NCBI GenBank assembly: GCA_947632295.1
Contig: CANROQ010000022.1
Location: forward strand, 1 to 10,341
Reading direction: 5' to 3'
DNA length: 10,341 nt
Source of the DNA: an uncultured Bacilli bacterium
Lineage (GTDB): Bacteria > Bacillota_I > Bacilli_A > RF39 > UBA660
Position numbers and translations under genes: made by a program. The notes beneath the pieces were generated by a model that had not been told where the DNA came from, ran no database searches, and worked only from the letters and a program-made list of their open reading frames with translations. Position 1 is the first letter of the stretch. Each line of letters starts with the position of its first letter. Shown here one piece after another: positions 1-7,823 of this stretch.

Positions 1-692
1 TTGATTATATTCATCAATTTAAAAATTCCAAATACAATTAATATAATGATGACTATTATTACTACAAATAATAACTTATACTTTTTAAATAATTCTTTGG
101 ACATAACATCATATCTAATTTTATCTTGCAATTTAAAAGAAATATTACGATATGAATCATCCTTTTTTAAAACCCAAGTATATATATTATTTGCCTCATC
201 AACTTTATCAGCATTATGAGACTCTACCACATTATAAAATTTTATATTTACATTAATTTCATCTAAATTATATAGAAAATGTTTAGATAAATCAACTGAA
301 AAAACATCATTTCTATAATATTCACCACTAGTTTCAAAAGTAAACAACCCATTATTATATGTAGTATTTGCTTTTTCAAATAATTTCTTAAAATATTCAC
401 TATTAATATATGAATTAAAATTATCATACTTATTAGTAATTATTAACCCAGACTCAACATCGCCATTTATAATATCAACATCATAACCAATTTCCTTGAT
501 ACCACTTTGTTGATTAGTTAAAAAATCAAGAACTGAATTATTATATTTTAATATCGTATCATTACTATCAATAACAATTGCATTTTCAATAATCTTCTTG
601 TTATTTGTTACAGTTAAATTATAATTAATTGAACAACCACAATATAAAAATATAAACAAACATGAAAGTAACATTTTTATAAAGTTTTTCAT
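1..692 (-). CDS. Probable lipoprotein with C-terminal membrane helix (LppM/DUF3153-like), 3' end outside window
   Basis: The reading frame is open from an ATG at 692 to the window edge, giving 230 codons without a stop. Residues 1-20 form a lipoprotein-type signal: Lys residues, a hydrophobic stretch, then Tyr-Cys-Gly-Cys-Ser with Cys20 as likely lipidation site. The lipobox is imperfect, since Leu sits at -4 and not -3. Residues 21-205 look extracytoplasmic and hydrophilic, with a stretch around 160-173 (NADKVDEANNIYTW) that resembles the conserved end of LppM/DUF3153-type lipoprotein domains. That family call is from memory of the pattern only. Residues 207-224 form a strong transmembrane helix followed by a start of a basic tail, so the protein would be held at both ends. 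The start is fixed by GAGGTG, which overlaps the stop codon of the upstream M23 gene, so it is the next gene of the same operon. Role in the T4SS is unknown. Confidence 0.8.
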   Translation of the reverse strand, partial: MKNFIKMLLSCLFIFLYCGCSINYNLTVTNNKKIIENAIVIDSNDTILKYNNSVLDFLTNQQSGIKEIGYDVDIINGDVESGLIITNKYDNFNSYINSEYFKKLFEKANTTYNNGLFTFETSGEYYRNDVFSVDLSKHFLYNLDEINVNIKFYNVVESHNADKVDEANNIYTWVLKKDDSYRNISFKLQDKIRYDVMSKELFKKYKLLFVVIIVIIILIVFGIFKLMNII

Positions 693-696
693 TTTT

Positions 697-702
697 CACC
701 TC
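697..702 (-). promoter_or_regulatory. Shine-Dalgarno site of the lipoprotein gene, overlapping the upstream stop codon
   Basis: GAGGTG lies four bases before the ATG at 692 and shares bases with the TGA stop (701-703) of the M23 peptidase gene. This fixes the lipoprotein start and suggests translational coupling of the two genes. Confidence 0.75.
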
Positions 703-2842
703 ATAATCCATAAAATTCAAGTGGATCAACTCGATTAAGTTTATCATTTCCACCATATCTTACCTCAAAATGTAAGTGATATCCGTTTGAATCGCCACTA
801 GAACCAATTTGACCTATATTTTGTCCAGACTCAATAACATCACCAACATTAACACCAACTGAACCAGCTAGCATATGACCATAATAAGTATAATAAGGAA
901 GACCTTGAGAATCATAACTTTCAACAACGACAATATTTCCAAACCCATGATAACCAAGTGGTCCACAATTGCTCCCTAAATAACCATATGGACAAGAATT
1001 ATACGATGCAATTACTTTACCGCTAGAAGCTGCATAAACATTAGTCCCAGCGCCTAATCCGATATCAACACCACCATGACCTTGTCTATGAACAGTATCG
1101 GTAGGATCGTAACCATAAATAGCAGATAAATAATTACGAAGATTATCTATACTTGGAAAAGGTGAACCAGTTATATTTTTATTTTCAACATTTCCACCTT
1201 GAGCATTAATTACATCTTCATATGTTTTTCCATCATCAACATCAACTTCAATATTTAAATCAAAATTACTATTTAAATTTCCATTTGCATCCTTAATAAC
1301 CTTCCCTGTAGTATTTGACAATGCATTTTTTAAATCAGATTTTTGTTTTGATGTTAAATTTGAATAAACTTCATAAGCTTGTGAAAAATCTCGATTATCA
1401 GTATAATTAAGTGAACTACCATTTACAGTTGCATTTTTATATGCATCAGTTCTTGCTTGAACAGTAACAGCCTCTAAAATAGATTTATCTTTATCAAATA
1501 TACTATCTCCATATTTTTGCAATAATAATAAACTAACATAATCTTCAAAACTAATACTGACATCTTCACCATTAATTTTAACTGTAACCATTGAATTTTT
1601 TTCAGAAGTAACTATATCAAAATTATCCTTTTTTCCTTCATTATCTGGACCATATGTTAAATCACGATAAACTTCAGCTGCATCAATAATTTCATTCGCT
1701 GTTTCTTTTCGATTTTTTTGTTCTTTTTCCACAATATCTTTATCAAAAATTCCTAATAGATCTTCAAGAGATTTGAATGGACTATCATATTCATCATTTC
1801 TAGTAACTTTGTATTCCTCTTTTAAATTATTTACAATATATCCATCATAATAATAATGTTTATCATCTTTTGACGCCAATTTACCATATATTGCTAAAGT
1901 AAAAGAATTACGCATACTTTCCTCAAAATCTGTAAATTTTCTTGTTATACTAGATAAAATCGTAAAACCACTGATTTTACCCAAAATTGAATTGCTCAAA
2001 TCAGCTACCTCATTTCTAATAGCTTTAGATTCACCTAAAAAATCATTACGTAAAACTAAATAACCTTCTTCCACATCACTCTCTATTTCACCTTGATCAA
2101 TCATATAATCAGTAGCAACATTAAAATCAGCGACTAAATAACCTTTATAACATTGTTTTTCATTTTTTCTAACTCCATTTGTTTCAGATTGACATTTTTT
2201 TAAAGCAGCTGCATTAACTAATAAATTTTTATTAGCTTTTAAATATGGACTATTACCAGCATAACTTGTCAAAAAACCTCGTTGATAATTAGTAACAATA
2301 TTTTTTATAAAGCTCCAAAGTGAAAAGCTATCTTCGCTGTCTTCATTCTCTTTCAGTGTCACTTCATCATTGTCAATATCATATTTATCATCATTATCAT
2401 TTTTTTCATCATAATTTTCTGGTTTTTCGCTTAAATAAATTCTTTCCTCATTACTTCCTTCATACAATAAAGTTTGAGTTAATAAACTAAGTTCGTAATT
2501 ATCAAATTCAAAAACTTTTTTATATAAATCCAACATAAAAAAGAATTTTCCTTCTTCATCTTTATCTAATTCTTCATTTGTTTTAAATCCATATAAAGAA
2601 ACAGCATTACCAATTCTCTCTCCCCAATTTGTAGAATCTTCTAAAACTTCATCGATTTGTTCAAGTGTACCAAGATAAACACAAAAAATAACAATGAAAA
2701 TTACTACTCCAACTAAAAGATAAGGTAATATTGTTGCTATTGCAGCAAAAATCATTGTTTTAACAGGAGCCATAGCTGCCTTCATTGCAACTTTTGCTCC
2801 TGTTTTTGCTAATTCTTTTTTTTCATCGTTATTTTGTTCCAT
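701..2842 (-). CDS. Membrane-anchored M23 metallopeptidase of the T4SS, with a SpoIID-like segment
   Basis: 713 residues. The likely job is local cutting of peptidoglycan for the secretion channel, the role played by PrgK or VirB1-type hydrolases in related systems. A short basic cytoplasmic N-terminus is followed by one membrane helix (about 31-58), and the rest should be outside the cell. Residues 140-172 are a very acidic Asp/Glu/Asn tract. Residues 418-530 resemble the first part of a SpoIID domain: a SFEDYV segment, then AVTVQARTDAY (458-468), a DNRDFSQAY segment (482-490) and TTGKVI (511-516). The usual catalytic Glu of SpoIID seems replaced (Gln442 region). Residues 580-710 are a complete-looking M23 (lysostaphin-type) domain: zinc ligands His589 and Asp593 in HGGVD and His691 in HLH, with His656 and His689 as catalytic candidates. 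Cys617 and Cys626 lie in a loop of this domain and could pair. It starts 24 bases after the VirB4 gene behind GGTGGTGAG. The M23 call is firm; the SpoIID call is tentative. Confidence 0.93.
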   Translation of the reverse strand: MEQNNDEKKELAKTGAKVAMKAAMAPVKTMIFAAIATILPYLLVGVVIFIVIFCVYLGTLEQIDEVLEDSTNWGERIGNAVSLYGFKTNEELDKDEEGKFFFMLDLYKKVFEFDNYELSLLTQTLLYEGSNEERIYLSEKPENYDEKNDNDDKYDIDNDEVTLKENEDSEDSFSLWSFIKNIVTNYQRGFLTSYAGNSPYLKANKNLLVNAAALKKCQSETNGVRKNEKQCYKGYLVADFNVATDYMIDQGEIESDVEEGYLVLRNDFLGESKAIRNEVADLSNSILGKISGFTILSSITRKFTDFEESMRNSFTLAIYGKLASKDDKHYYYDGYIVNNLKEEYKVTRNDEYDSPFKSLEDLLGIFDKDIVEKEQKNRKETANEIIDAAEVYRDLTYGPDNEGKKDNFDIVTSEKNSMVTVKINGEDVSISFEDYVSLLLLQKYGDSIFDKDKSILEAVTVQARTDAYKNATVNGSSLNYTDNRDFSQAYEVYSNLTSKQKSDLKNALSNTTGKVIKDANGNLNSNFDLNIEVDVDDGKTYEDVINAQGGNVENKNITGSPFPSIDNLRNYLSAIYGYDPTDTVHRQGHGGVDIGLGAGTNVYAASSGKVIASYNSCPYGYLGSNCGPLGYHGFGNIVVVESYDSQGLPYYTYYGHMLAGSVGVNVGDVIESGQNIGQIGSSGDSNGYHLHFEVRYGGNDKLNRVDPLEFYGL

Positions 2843-2852
2843 CTATCTCACC

Positions 2853-2864
2853 ACCAATATTGGT
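2853..2864. repeat. 12-base perfect palindrome between the VirB4 and M23 genes
   Basis: ACCAATATTGGT reads the same on both strands. It lies in the 24-base gap between the VirB4 stop and the M23 start and shares three bases with the M23 ribosome binding site (GGTGGTGAG, 2847-2855). As RNA it could form only a four-pair stem, so a regulatory role is speculative, and it may be chance. Confidence 0.35.
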
Positions 2865-2866
2865 AA

Positions 2867-4651
2867 TTAATAACCTCCGCCACTACCAAATGAGTCTAAT
2901 TCTTGTTCAGTGACAACTACATTTATACGCATACGTCTACTGCCACATACAAATAAAGCTTCACCTTGATTATATCTTTTGATACTTTCTTTTTCATTTT
3001 CATTTAAATCTATTAATTTAGCTAAATCATCAACAGCTTGTTTCTTTAATCCCATAACTAAATAATATGACGCATTATCAAAAATTGCTTTTCCTTGAGT
3101 TATAACGTTTGGATCACTAAAATCACTAGGTTGTTGTGTAATGATAATTGTTCCCGTATTATATTTACGAGCACGTCTTTGAATTTGCGCTAAGAAATCA
3201 GCACCTAACGTATTATTTCCACTAAGTAATACATGGGCTTCATCTACAGTTAGTATTGTATTTATTGAACGATCTAAAGTAAGACCCCATGCATATTTTA
3301 AAATATTAAAGAATAAAGCATTTCTAATATTAGTATCAGCATTCATAAGTTCACGAATGTTAAAAACAATAAATTGACTATTTGAAGAAATAGTAGTATG
3401 ACCATCAAAATAATATTTTAATTCTTTTGTAATAGGTCTAATTTTAATTTCCAATTTTTCCAAAATATCTTTTTCGTGGCTTTGTTCAGGCATTGATAAA
3501 ATTCTACCCTTTATTGTTGCATACACATCTCTAAAAGTAGGATAATCTTCAGATTTAAATTTAGTAAAATCCGTATCAAAGTTCATACCAAAACGTCGAT
3601 ATGTATCTTGTACGACTTCACTAAACATTGTAAGTACATCTTCTTCAATACTAGGATCATAATATTTTAAGAATGCTTTTATTGTTTGTAAAGTTCTAGT
3701 TAATACTGTATAACCTAAACCTTCTTTTACTTCTTCATCATCAGCATCTAAAACAACTTCAAGTGGATTAATCATACCATATTCTCCACCTTTTCCCAAA
3801 TCGATAAAATCGCCTTCATACATATTAGCCATTTCTTCAAATTCACCTTCAGGATCGATAATAACAATTTGACAATTATTTCGAATATGTGAACGTATCA
3901 TCAATTTTGCAGCCGTTGACTTTCCAGAACCAGTAGAACCAAGAATAATCAAATTGGCACTATTTCGATTATGTTCCTTTTTAATTTGAAATAAAAATTG
4001 ATTAAATAATATAACACCACCAGAAAAATCCACTCCAAGCAAAGTTGAAAGCCCTGGATCTTTAATACTATCAAATATAAATGGATACATAGCTGCCATT
4101 GTAGGTGTAGGAATTGGCGTACCAATTCTTTCCTCGATATCTTGCTTTGGGAAAATTGGTATCATCGATTTTAATACCTTATCTTGTTCAAAACGAAGTG
4201 GAAATGCTTTTAATTCCATAGCTTCTAAATAATTTCTAACTTGAAATTTTTTAGTTGTCAATTCCTCTTGTGAATCAGCAGTAATCATAATATGCATTTG
4301 AAAATCGTATATTTTTGACTGACTAGCAGCAATTTGTGAAATAAATTGTTCCAAAGATTCATAATCTTGTCTAATTCTCTCTTGAATTGTTTTATCATTT
4401 TCTTCATGATAACGTTGTTTTAAATCAGCTATTTCCTTATTTAGCATTCGACGTAAAATATCAAAAGGTAAAGGTATATGCTTTATAACAACCTTTATTC
4501 CTGACATACTTGTAAGTGAAGATAAATATCCTGGTTCAATATATTTTGGATAAGATACAACTGTCATTATACAAGCATGTTTATCACTAATGATAAAATC
4601 AGCCGCTTTAAATTCTAAGCCTTTTGGCGCTATTTGACTCTTAATATCCAT
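2867..4651 (-). CDS. virB4: VirB4/TraC-type T4SS ATPase, motor portion
   Basis: 594 residues, no membrane helix. This is the ATPase that powers assembly and transport of the conjugation channel at the cytoplasmic face of the membrane. Walker A is GSTGSGKST at 238-246 (Lys244). A conserved VIIDPEGEF segment follows at 263-271. Walker B is LTVDEAH at 467-473 (Asp470, Glu471). The VirB4-typical QRRARKYNTG segment (490-500) leads into a Gln-Gln sensor (506-507). Residues 1-230 hold the VirB4 middle region, with a helical, charged stretch at 65-115. Full VirB4 proteins are commonly 600-850 residues; here the first part is made by the separate upstream gene, which this one overlaps by 11 bases in another frame. 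GGTGAT upstream of the ATG gives this half its own ribosome site. Overlap plus intact motifs argue for a natural two-gene arrangement rather than a recent break. The C-terminus is Gly-rich. Confidence 0.95.
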   Translation of the reverse strand: MDIKSQIAPKGLEFKAADFIISDKHACIMTVVSYPKYIEPGYLSSLTSMSGIKVVIKHIPLPFDILRRMLNKEIADLKQRYHEENDKTIQERIRQDYESLEQFISQIAASQSKIYDFQMHIMITADSQEELTTKKFQVRNYLEAMELKAFPLRFEQDKVLKSMIPIFPKQDIEERIGTPIPTPTMAAMYPFIFDSIKDPGLSTLLGVDFSGGVILFNQFLFQIKKEHNRNSANLIILGSTGSGKSTAAKLMIRSHIRNNCQIVIIDPEGEFEEMANMYEGDFIDLGKGGEYGMINPLEVVLDADDEEVKEGLGYTVLTRTLQTIKAFLKYYDPSIEEDVLTMFSEVVQDTYRRFGMNFDTDFTKFKSEDYPTFRDVYATIKGRILSMPEQSHEKDILEKLEIKIRPITKELKYYFDGHTTISSNSQFIVFNIRELMNADTNIRNALFFNILKYAWGLTLDRSINTILTVDEAHVLLSGNNTLGADFLAQIQRRARKYNTGTIIITQQPSDFSDPNVITQGKAIFDNASYYLVMGLKKQAVDDLAKLIDLNENEKESIKRYNQGEALFVCGSRRMRINVVVTEQELDSFGSGGGY

Positions 4652-5201
4652 CGCTCATCACCGTCCCAAATGTCGTAGTTTGTCCACCGTTTAAGAAATT
4701 ATCCAAAACCATTCTTAAATCATCATTTGATGTTTGCATTGTCGTTAATCCTGCATTAGCAAAATTATTAATTAAATTTCTAATACGCTTTTGAATTACA
4801 TCTATATCTTTATGTTTAAATAATAGGAAATATTCAGTATCAACTACATTGTTGTTCATAAACATATTAGCTTTTTGAATATCTTGAGTAATTAATTTAC
4901 GTTTTGCTTGACTAGTAACTGAATTATATAGAAGTTGAAGTTGTGATAAATAAACATGAATATCAACTGGTCTATCAGCAACAATAATCCAAAATTCGTA
5001 ATCGATCATATTATAAACATTTTTCAAATTGGAAATAATTATATCTTGAGCTTCTTGCTCTAAAATGAAAATATTTCTAGGACGAATTTTAACCCCAGAT
5101 ACTTTCATATTATCATCCAAAATAATCATACCATTTGTAATACTTTTAATAGGTACAAAAGCTTCGTTTGTATATTTACTTTTTGAATTTGTTGACTTCA
5201 T
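4641..5201 (-). CDS. TraC/VirB4 N-terminal domain protein (separate first part of the VirB4 ATPase)
   Basis: 186 residues, soluble, no signal or membrane helix. A segment near residues 15-40 (FVPIKSITNGMIILDDN and following) matches the opening of TraC/VirB4 proteins of Gram-positive bacteria, where a PIK-x-I-x-x-G-x-I-x-x-x-D pattern is usual. The remainder is a mixed alpha/beta domain with no nucleotide-binding motif. It probably docks the ATPase to PrgI and the membrane channel, as the N-terminal domain does in one-piece VirB4. The gene overlaps the end of the PrgI gene by 26 bases and the ATPase gene by 11 bases, which suggests translational coupling and roughly matched synthesis. No strong Shine-Dalgarno is seen before the ATG, only a GGTTGGTG stretch. 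The order PrgI, TraC-N, ATPase is what one expects for VirB4 systems in which the two halves are separate genes. Confidence 0.8.
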   Translation of the reverse strand: MKSTNSKSKYTNEAFVPIKSITNGMIILDDNMKVSGVKIRPRNIFILEQEAQDIIISNLKNVYNMIDYEFWIIVADRPVDIHVYLSQLQLLYNSVTSQAKRKLITQDIQKANMFMNNNVVDTEYFLLFKHKDIDVIQKRIRNLINNFANAGLTTMQTSNDDLRMVLDNFLNGGQTTTFGTVMSDGY

Positions 5202-5499
5202 CTATATAACACCAACCCTTCCATATAAATTTTTGTCTAGATGTAATGTATTTAAAGAAAATTCCAATAAATTTTCTAACATTATGATAATAAGCTAAAG
5301 GAAATACCAAAAAGGCACAAAATACACCTGGTATTAAAGCTATTATGGTATATGTCATTTGTTCGATAGGTAAAGCCAAAAGTAAAATAAACGAAATTGT
5401 GACACCAATCGAAAGAATAACTATATCAATAGGTTTAAACAAACCTAAAATCAAAGCCGATTTTTTTGAATTGGCCGGTATAAGAAAATTATTATACAC
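5176..5499 (-). CDS. prgI: PrgI-family T4SS membrane protein (VirB3-like position)
   Basis: 107 residues. PrgI-type proteins are small inner-membrane parts of Gram-positive T4SS channels, encoded just before VirB4 and thought to hold the place of VirB3. Here an N-terminal segment with IPAN is followed by a short helix region (GLFKPID), two close membrane helices (about 24-45 and 49-70) and a basic C-terminal tail rich in Lys, Phe and Trp, the usual plan and size of the family. Start is GTG at 5499, supported by a near-perfect AAGGAGGGG five bases upstream; no ATG in frame fits better. It begins 17 bases after the second VirB6-like gene and its last 26 bases lie inside the start of the TraC-N gene. 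Position next to VirB4 supports the family call strongly. Confidence 0.85.
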   Translation of the reverse strand: MYNNFLIPANSKKSALILGLFKPIDIVILSIGVTISFILLLALPIEQMTYTIIALIPGVFCAFLVFPLAYYHNVRKFIGIFFKYITSRQKFIWKGWCYIDEVNKFKK

Positions 5500-5504
5500 T
5501 AGAA

Positions 5505-5513
5505 CCCCTCCTT
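5505..5513 (-). promoter_or_regulatory. Strong Shine-Dalgarno that sets the GTG start of the PrgI gene
   Basis: AAGGAGGGG with a five-base spacer before GTG at 5499. It is the strongest ribosome site in the block and compensates for the GTG start. Confidence 0.8.
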
Positions 5514-5516
5514 ATA

Positions 5517-7745
5517 TTATTTTTTATTAACTGCTTTATTAACAGTTTCTGATTGTTTATTCAATGTAGCTAAATCCTTATTCATTTGAGTAAGTTGTTG
5601 TTGATATGTATTATATGTAGTATTTTGAGTTTGATATTCACTAGCCCAATGCATTTCTTCTCTAGCAGCATTTGTCAATCTTGTATTATATTCATTATAT
5701 TTAGAAATTGTATCTTCAATTCTATTTCGTTCAACAGCAAAAGTCGATTGATTTGCTATATCAAACTTTCTAGCAAAATCGGACAATTTTTGATCTTTTT
5801 CAGCTTGAGACAATCCAGATGCATTTAAAAAGTTTTGATAATCTTTTCTTTTAGAAGTATATAAACTATGGTAATCATTATAAGACATATCTTTTAAAGC
5901 TCTCTTTATTCCACCTTCTAACTCAAACATATAATCATTATTAGTAGAATCAAAAGTACCTCCTAAATCATTAAACATTGAAGTATCCATAGCTGGTGCG
6001 TTATTTTTAAGCATTTCATGTTCATGCTTTGCACTATTATATTGTTGTAAAGCAGCCATTCTATCACTAGATGATTGTGAAATTTGTGTTTGCTTAGTAC
6101 GAATTTGATTTTCTAAGTTCTTTATATCACCTTTGATACGACCACTCGCACTATATTCATCTTTAATACCTGCCATTGAAGCAAACCTTCCATAAGTTCT
6201 CTTTATAGGTGAAAACGCAGGATAAGCCGATCTATTCCTACCACCAGCTGTGGTATAAGTAACAGCACGAGCATTTCTTATTTGTCCAGTTCTAGCAATT
6301 GCATTAGAAGCAATATCATTCCATTTAGCACCAGCTAAATTTCCACCAGAATTCTTAAAACCTTTAGCTGTGCCAGACAATGATCTAAATCCAGTACCAA
6401 CTGCTCCGGTTACTGACGCAAGTCCTGTCCGTATTGCTCCACCAAAACCTAAACGTCCATTATTTGCATCTTTAATATTTTTAGCGGTACCAATAGCATT
6501 GGAAATTCCACCACCAATAACACCACCTGCAATACCTGCAACTCCAGCTGCAAGTGCACCAGTACTTTTAGCATCTTTTGAAAATCCACCCATACTACCA
6601 AATAAATTTTCAATTAATTTTGGAAGCTGTAAAGCAAATAAGAAACAACCAATAATTAAAAATATAATTACTAAAGGATGATCAACAAATTTATATATTT
6701 TTCCAGAATAACCGGGAACACCACCCTCATATGTCAAAACTTTTGTAATTACCAATATAGCAAAATAGAATGAAAGCAATCTAATAAACAATTCTAAGAA
6801 AGTTTTAATAGTTTCCTTAGCCCATTTATTAAACATACTATTAGAATTTTCCTTAGGCTCAATATAAGTAATAATAGGTATTGGCGCAATTAAATTCAAA
6901 AATGATAATTTAACACTCCTAATTGCTACTCCAACAGCAATAATTGTTAATACGACAATCGAAACAGCGCCTACTACTAAACCAAAGAAGCCATCTATTG
7001 AAAGAACATTTGTTTTATCAATATGCATCATAGCCACATTACTTAAAGTTTTGTAAATATCTCTTTCTTTTAATCCCTGACACATGATTTTTGTTTTATC
7101 AGGATCCCACTCCAACATTTTTTCATAACAATCGCTGCTAACCATACCACAAACATCTTCAATTGAAGGATCTGTCGCCGAAATAAATTCTGTACAAGTA
7201 CTAGTATCAGCCTCATCACCCCAAATATCAGCTTCAGTATTAAAATTTACAAAAGGAGCTAGAATGGAATAAGATAAATAAGTTGAAGTCCTAACTTCAC
7301 CAACTATTTTAGGATCAATAGTATTAGATTCCTCATTTCCAAGTTCTGAATCTGTATGATCAATACCAAATATTAATCTTTCTAACACAGCATCCTCTAA
7401 TATTAATCCTTGTAATTCAAATGCAGTTGAAAAAATTTTATTAACTGTTCCTAATAAAATTAACACAACAACAACTTTTGTTAAAATTTTACCTGCTCCT
7501 GTTGATTGATCAGTAAGTTTATCAGGATTAGTAATATATTGAATAACAGAAAATGTTAACTTAAATAGCATGAATAAACCTATTAGGCCAAATACATTAT
7601 TTTTCATATTATCAAATGCACTATTTTCAAGTAAATTTATATCAGCTAATAAAAGAATTAAGTTATATAATGATTTAATCATGAAAGCAATAAAACCAAA
7701 AATCCAAGTTGCTAAAACATTTAATATTGCTAAAACTATTCCCAC
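5517..7745 (-). CDS. VirB6/TrbL-like polytopic T4SS channel protein, second paralogue
   Basis: 742 residues. VirB6/TrbL proteins form the inner-membrane channel that passes substrate. Membrane helices are predicted by eye near 5-33, 51-72, 88-106, 252-275, 279-296, 315-338 and 357-378. The core motif lies at 281-323, including APIPIITY and then FNKW-KE and TFLELFIRL. Between helices 3 and 4 a loop of about 145 residues, probably outside, carries Cys184, 199, 206 and 222. After the last helix comes a Gly/Ala-rich stretch (390-470), then a charged tail (530-742) with heptad-like Leu/Ile/Gln spacing at 537-580 and 675-735, probably cytoplasmic coiled coil. The start is GTG at 7745 behind AAAGGTG. 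The upstream gene encodes a clear paralogue: GLFMLFKL is identical and the APIP/SPIP core is shared. A promoter-like element precedes it, so it may be expressed partly on its own. The function is inferred from topology, the core motif and neighbours. Confidence 0.85.
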   Translation of the reverse strand: MGIVLAILNVLATWIFGFIAFMIKSLYNLILLLADINLLENSAFDNMKNNVFGLIGLFMLFKLTFSVIQYITNPDKLTDQSTGAGKILTKVVVVLILLGTVNKIFSTAFELQGLILEDAVLERLIFGIDHTDSELGNEESNTIDPKIVGEVRTSTYLSYSILAPFVNFNTEADIWGDEADTSTCTEFISATDPSIEDVCGMVSSDCYEKMLEWDPDKTKIMCQGLKERDIYKTLSNVAMMHIDKTNVLSIDGFFGLVVGAVSIVVLTIIAVGVAIRSVKLSFLNLIAPIPIITYIEPKENSNSMFNKWAKETIKTFLELFIRLLSFYFAILVITKVLTYEGGVPGYSGKIYKFVDHPLVIIFLIIGCFLFALQLPKLIENLFGSMGGFSKDAKSTGALAAGVAGIAGGVIGGGISNAIGTAKNIKDANNGRLGFGGAIRTGLASVTGAVGTGFRSLSGTAKGFKNSGGNLAGAKWNDIASNAIARTGQIRNARAVTYTTAGGRNRSAYPAFSPIKRTYGRFASMAGIKDEYSASGRIKGDIKNLENQIRTKQTQISQSSSDRMAALQQYNSAKHEHEMLKNNAPAMDTSMFNDLGGTFDSTNNDYMFELEGGIKRALKDMSYNDYHSLYTSKRKDYQNFLNASGLSQAEKDQKLSDFARKFDIANQSTFAVERNRIEDTISKYNEYNTRLTNAAREEMHWASEYQTQNTTYNTYQQQLTQMNKDLATLNKQSETVNKAVNKK

Positions 7746-7781
7746 ATTATCACACCTTTCAGCAGTGTCAATTATTATATT

Positions 7782-7811
7782 ATTATATCATATAATACAT
7801 TTACAATTCAA
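7782..7811 (-). promoter_or_regulatory. Probable internal promoter before the second VirB6-like gene
   Basis: In the 78-base gap between the two VirB6-like genes the minus strand has TTGAAT (7806-7811), an 18-base spacer and TGATATAAT, a perfect extended -10 (TATAAT at 7782-7787). Predicted transcription start is near 7775, about 30 bases before the GTG. The block closely resembles the promoter region in front of the operon. AT-rich DNA gives such matches easily, so activity is not certain. Confidence 0.5.
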
Positions 7812-7823
7812 TTACTTTAATAA

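Noticed and set aside
1..219. Plus-strand open frame at the left edge
   Set aside because: It is antisense to the lipoprotein gene, whose frame is longer and has a signal peptide, a membrane helix and a good ribosome site.
690..703. Mycoplasma-type code with TGA read as tryptophan, suggested by the AT-rich composition
   Set aside because: The M23 gene ends at TGA directly where the next ribosome site begins, and tryptophans in all proteins are encoded by TGG.
4641..4651. Frameshift mutation breaking VirB4
   Set aside because: Both halves have intact starts, no decay is seen on either side, and the short overlap is typical of coupled genes. An assembly error cannot be fully excluded from one sequence.
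6370..6681. Plus-strand open frame of 103 codons, rich in Pro and Ala
   Set aside because: It is the reverse-strand shadow of the Gly/Ala-rich segment of the second VirB6-like gene and has no ribosome site.
7766..7771. Perfect TTGACA -35 hexamer on the minus strand just before the second VirB6 gene
   Set aside because: No -10 follows at a workable distance; the nearest candidate (GATAAT) is only 14 bases on and runs into the start codon.
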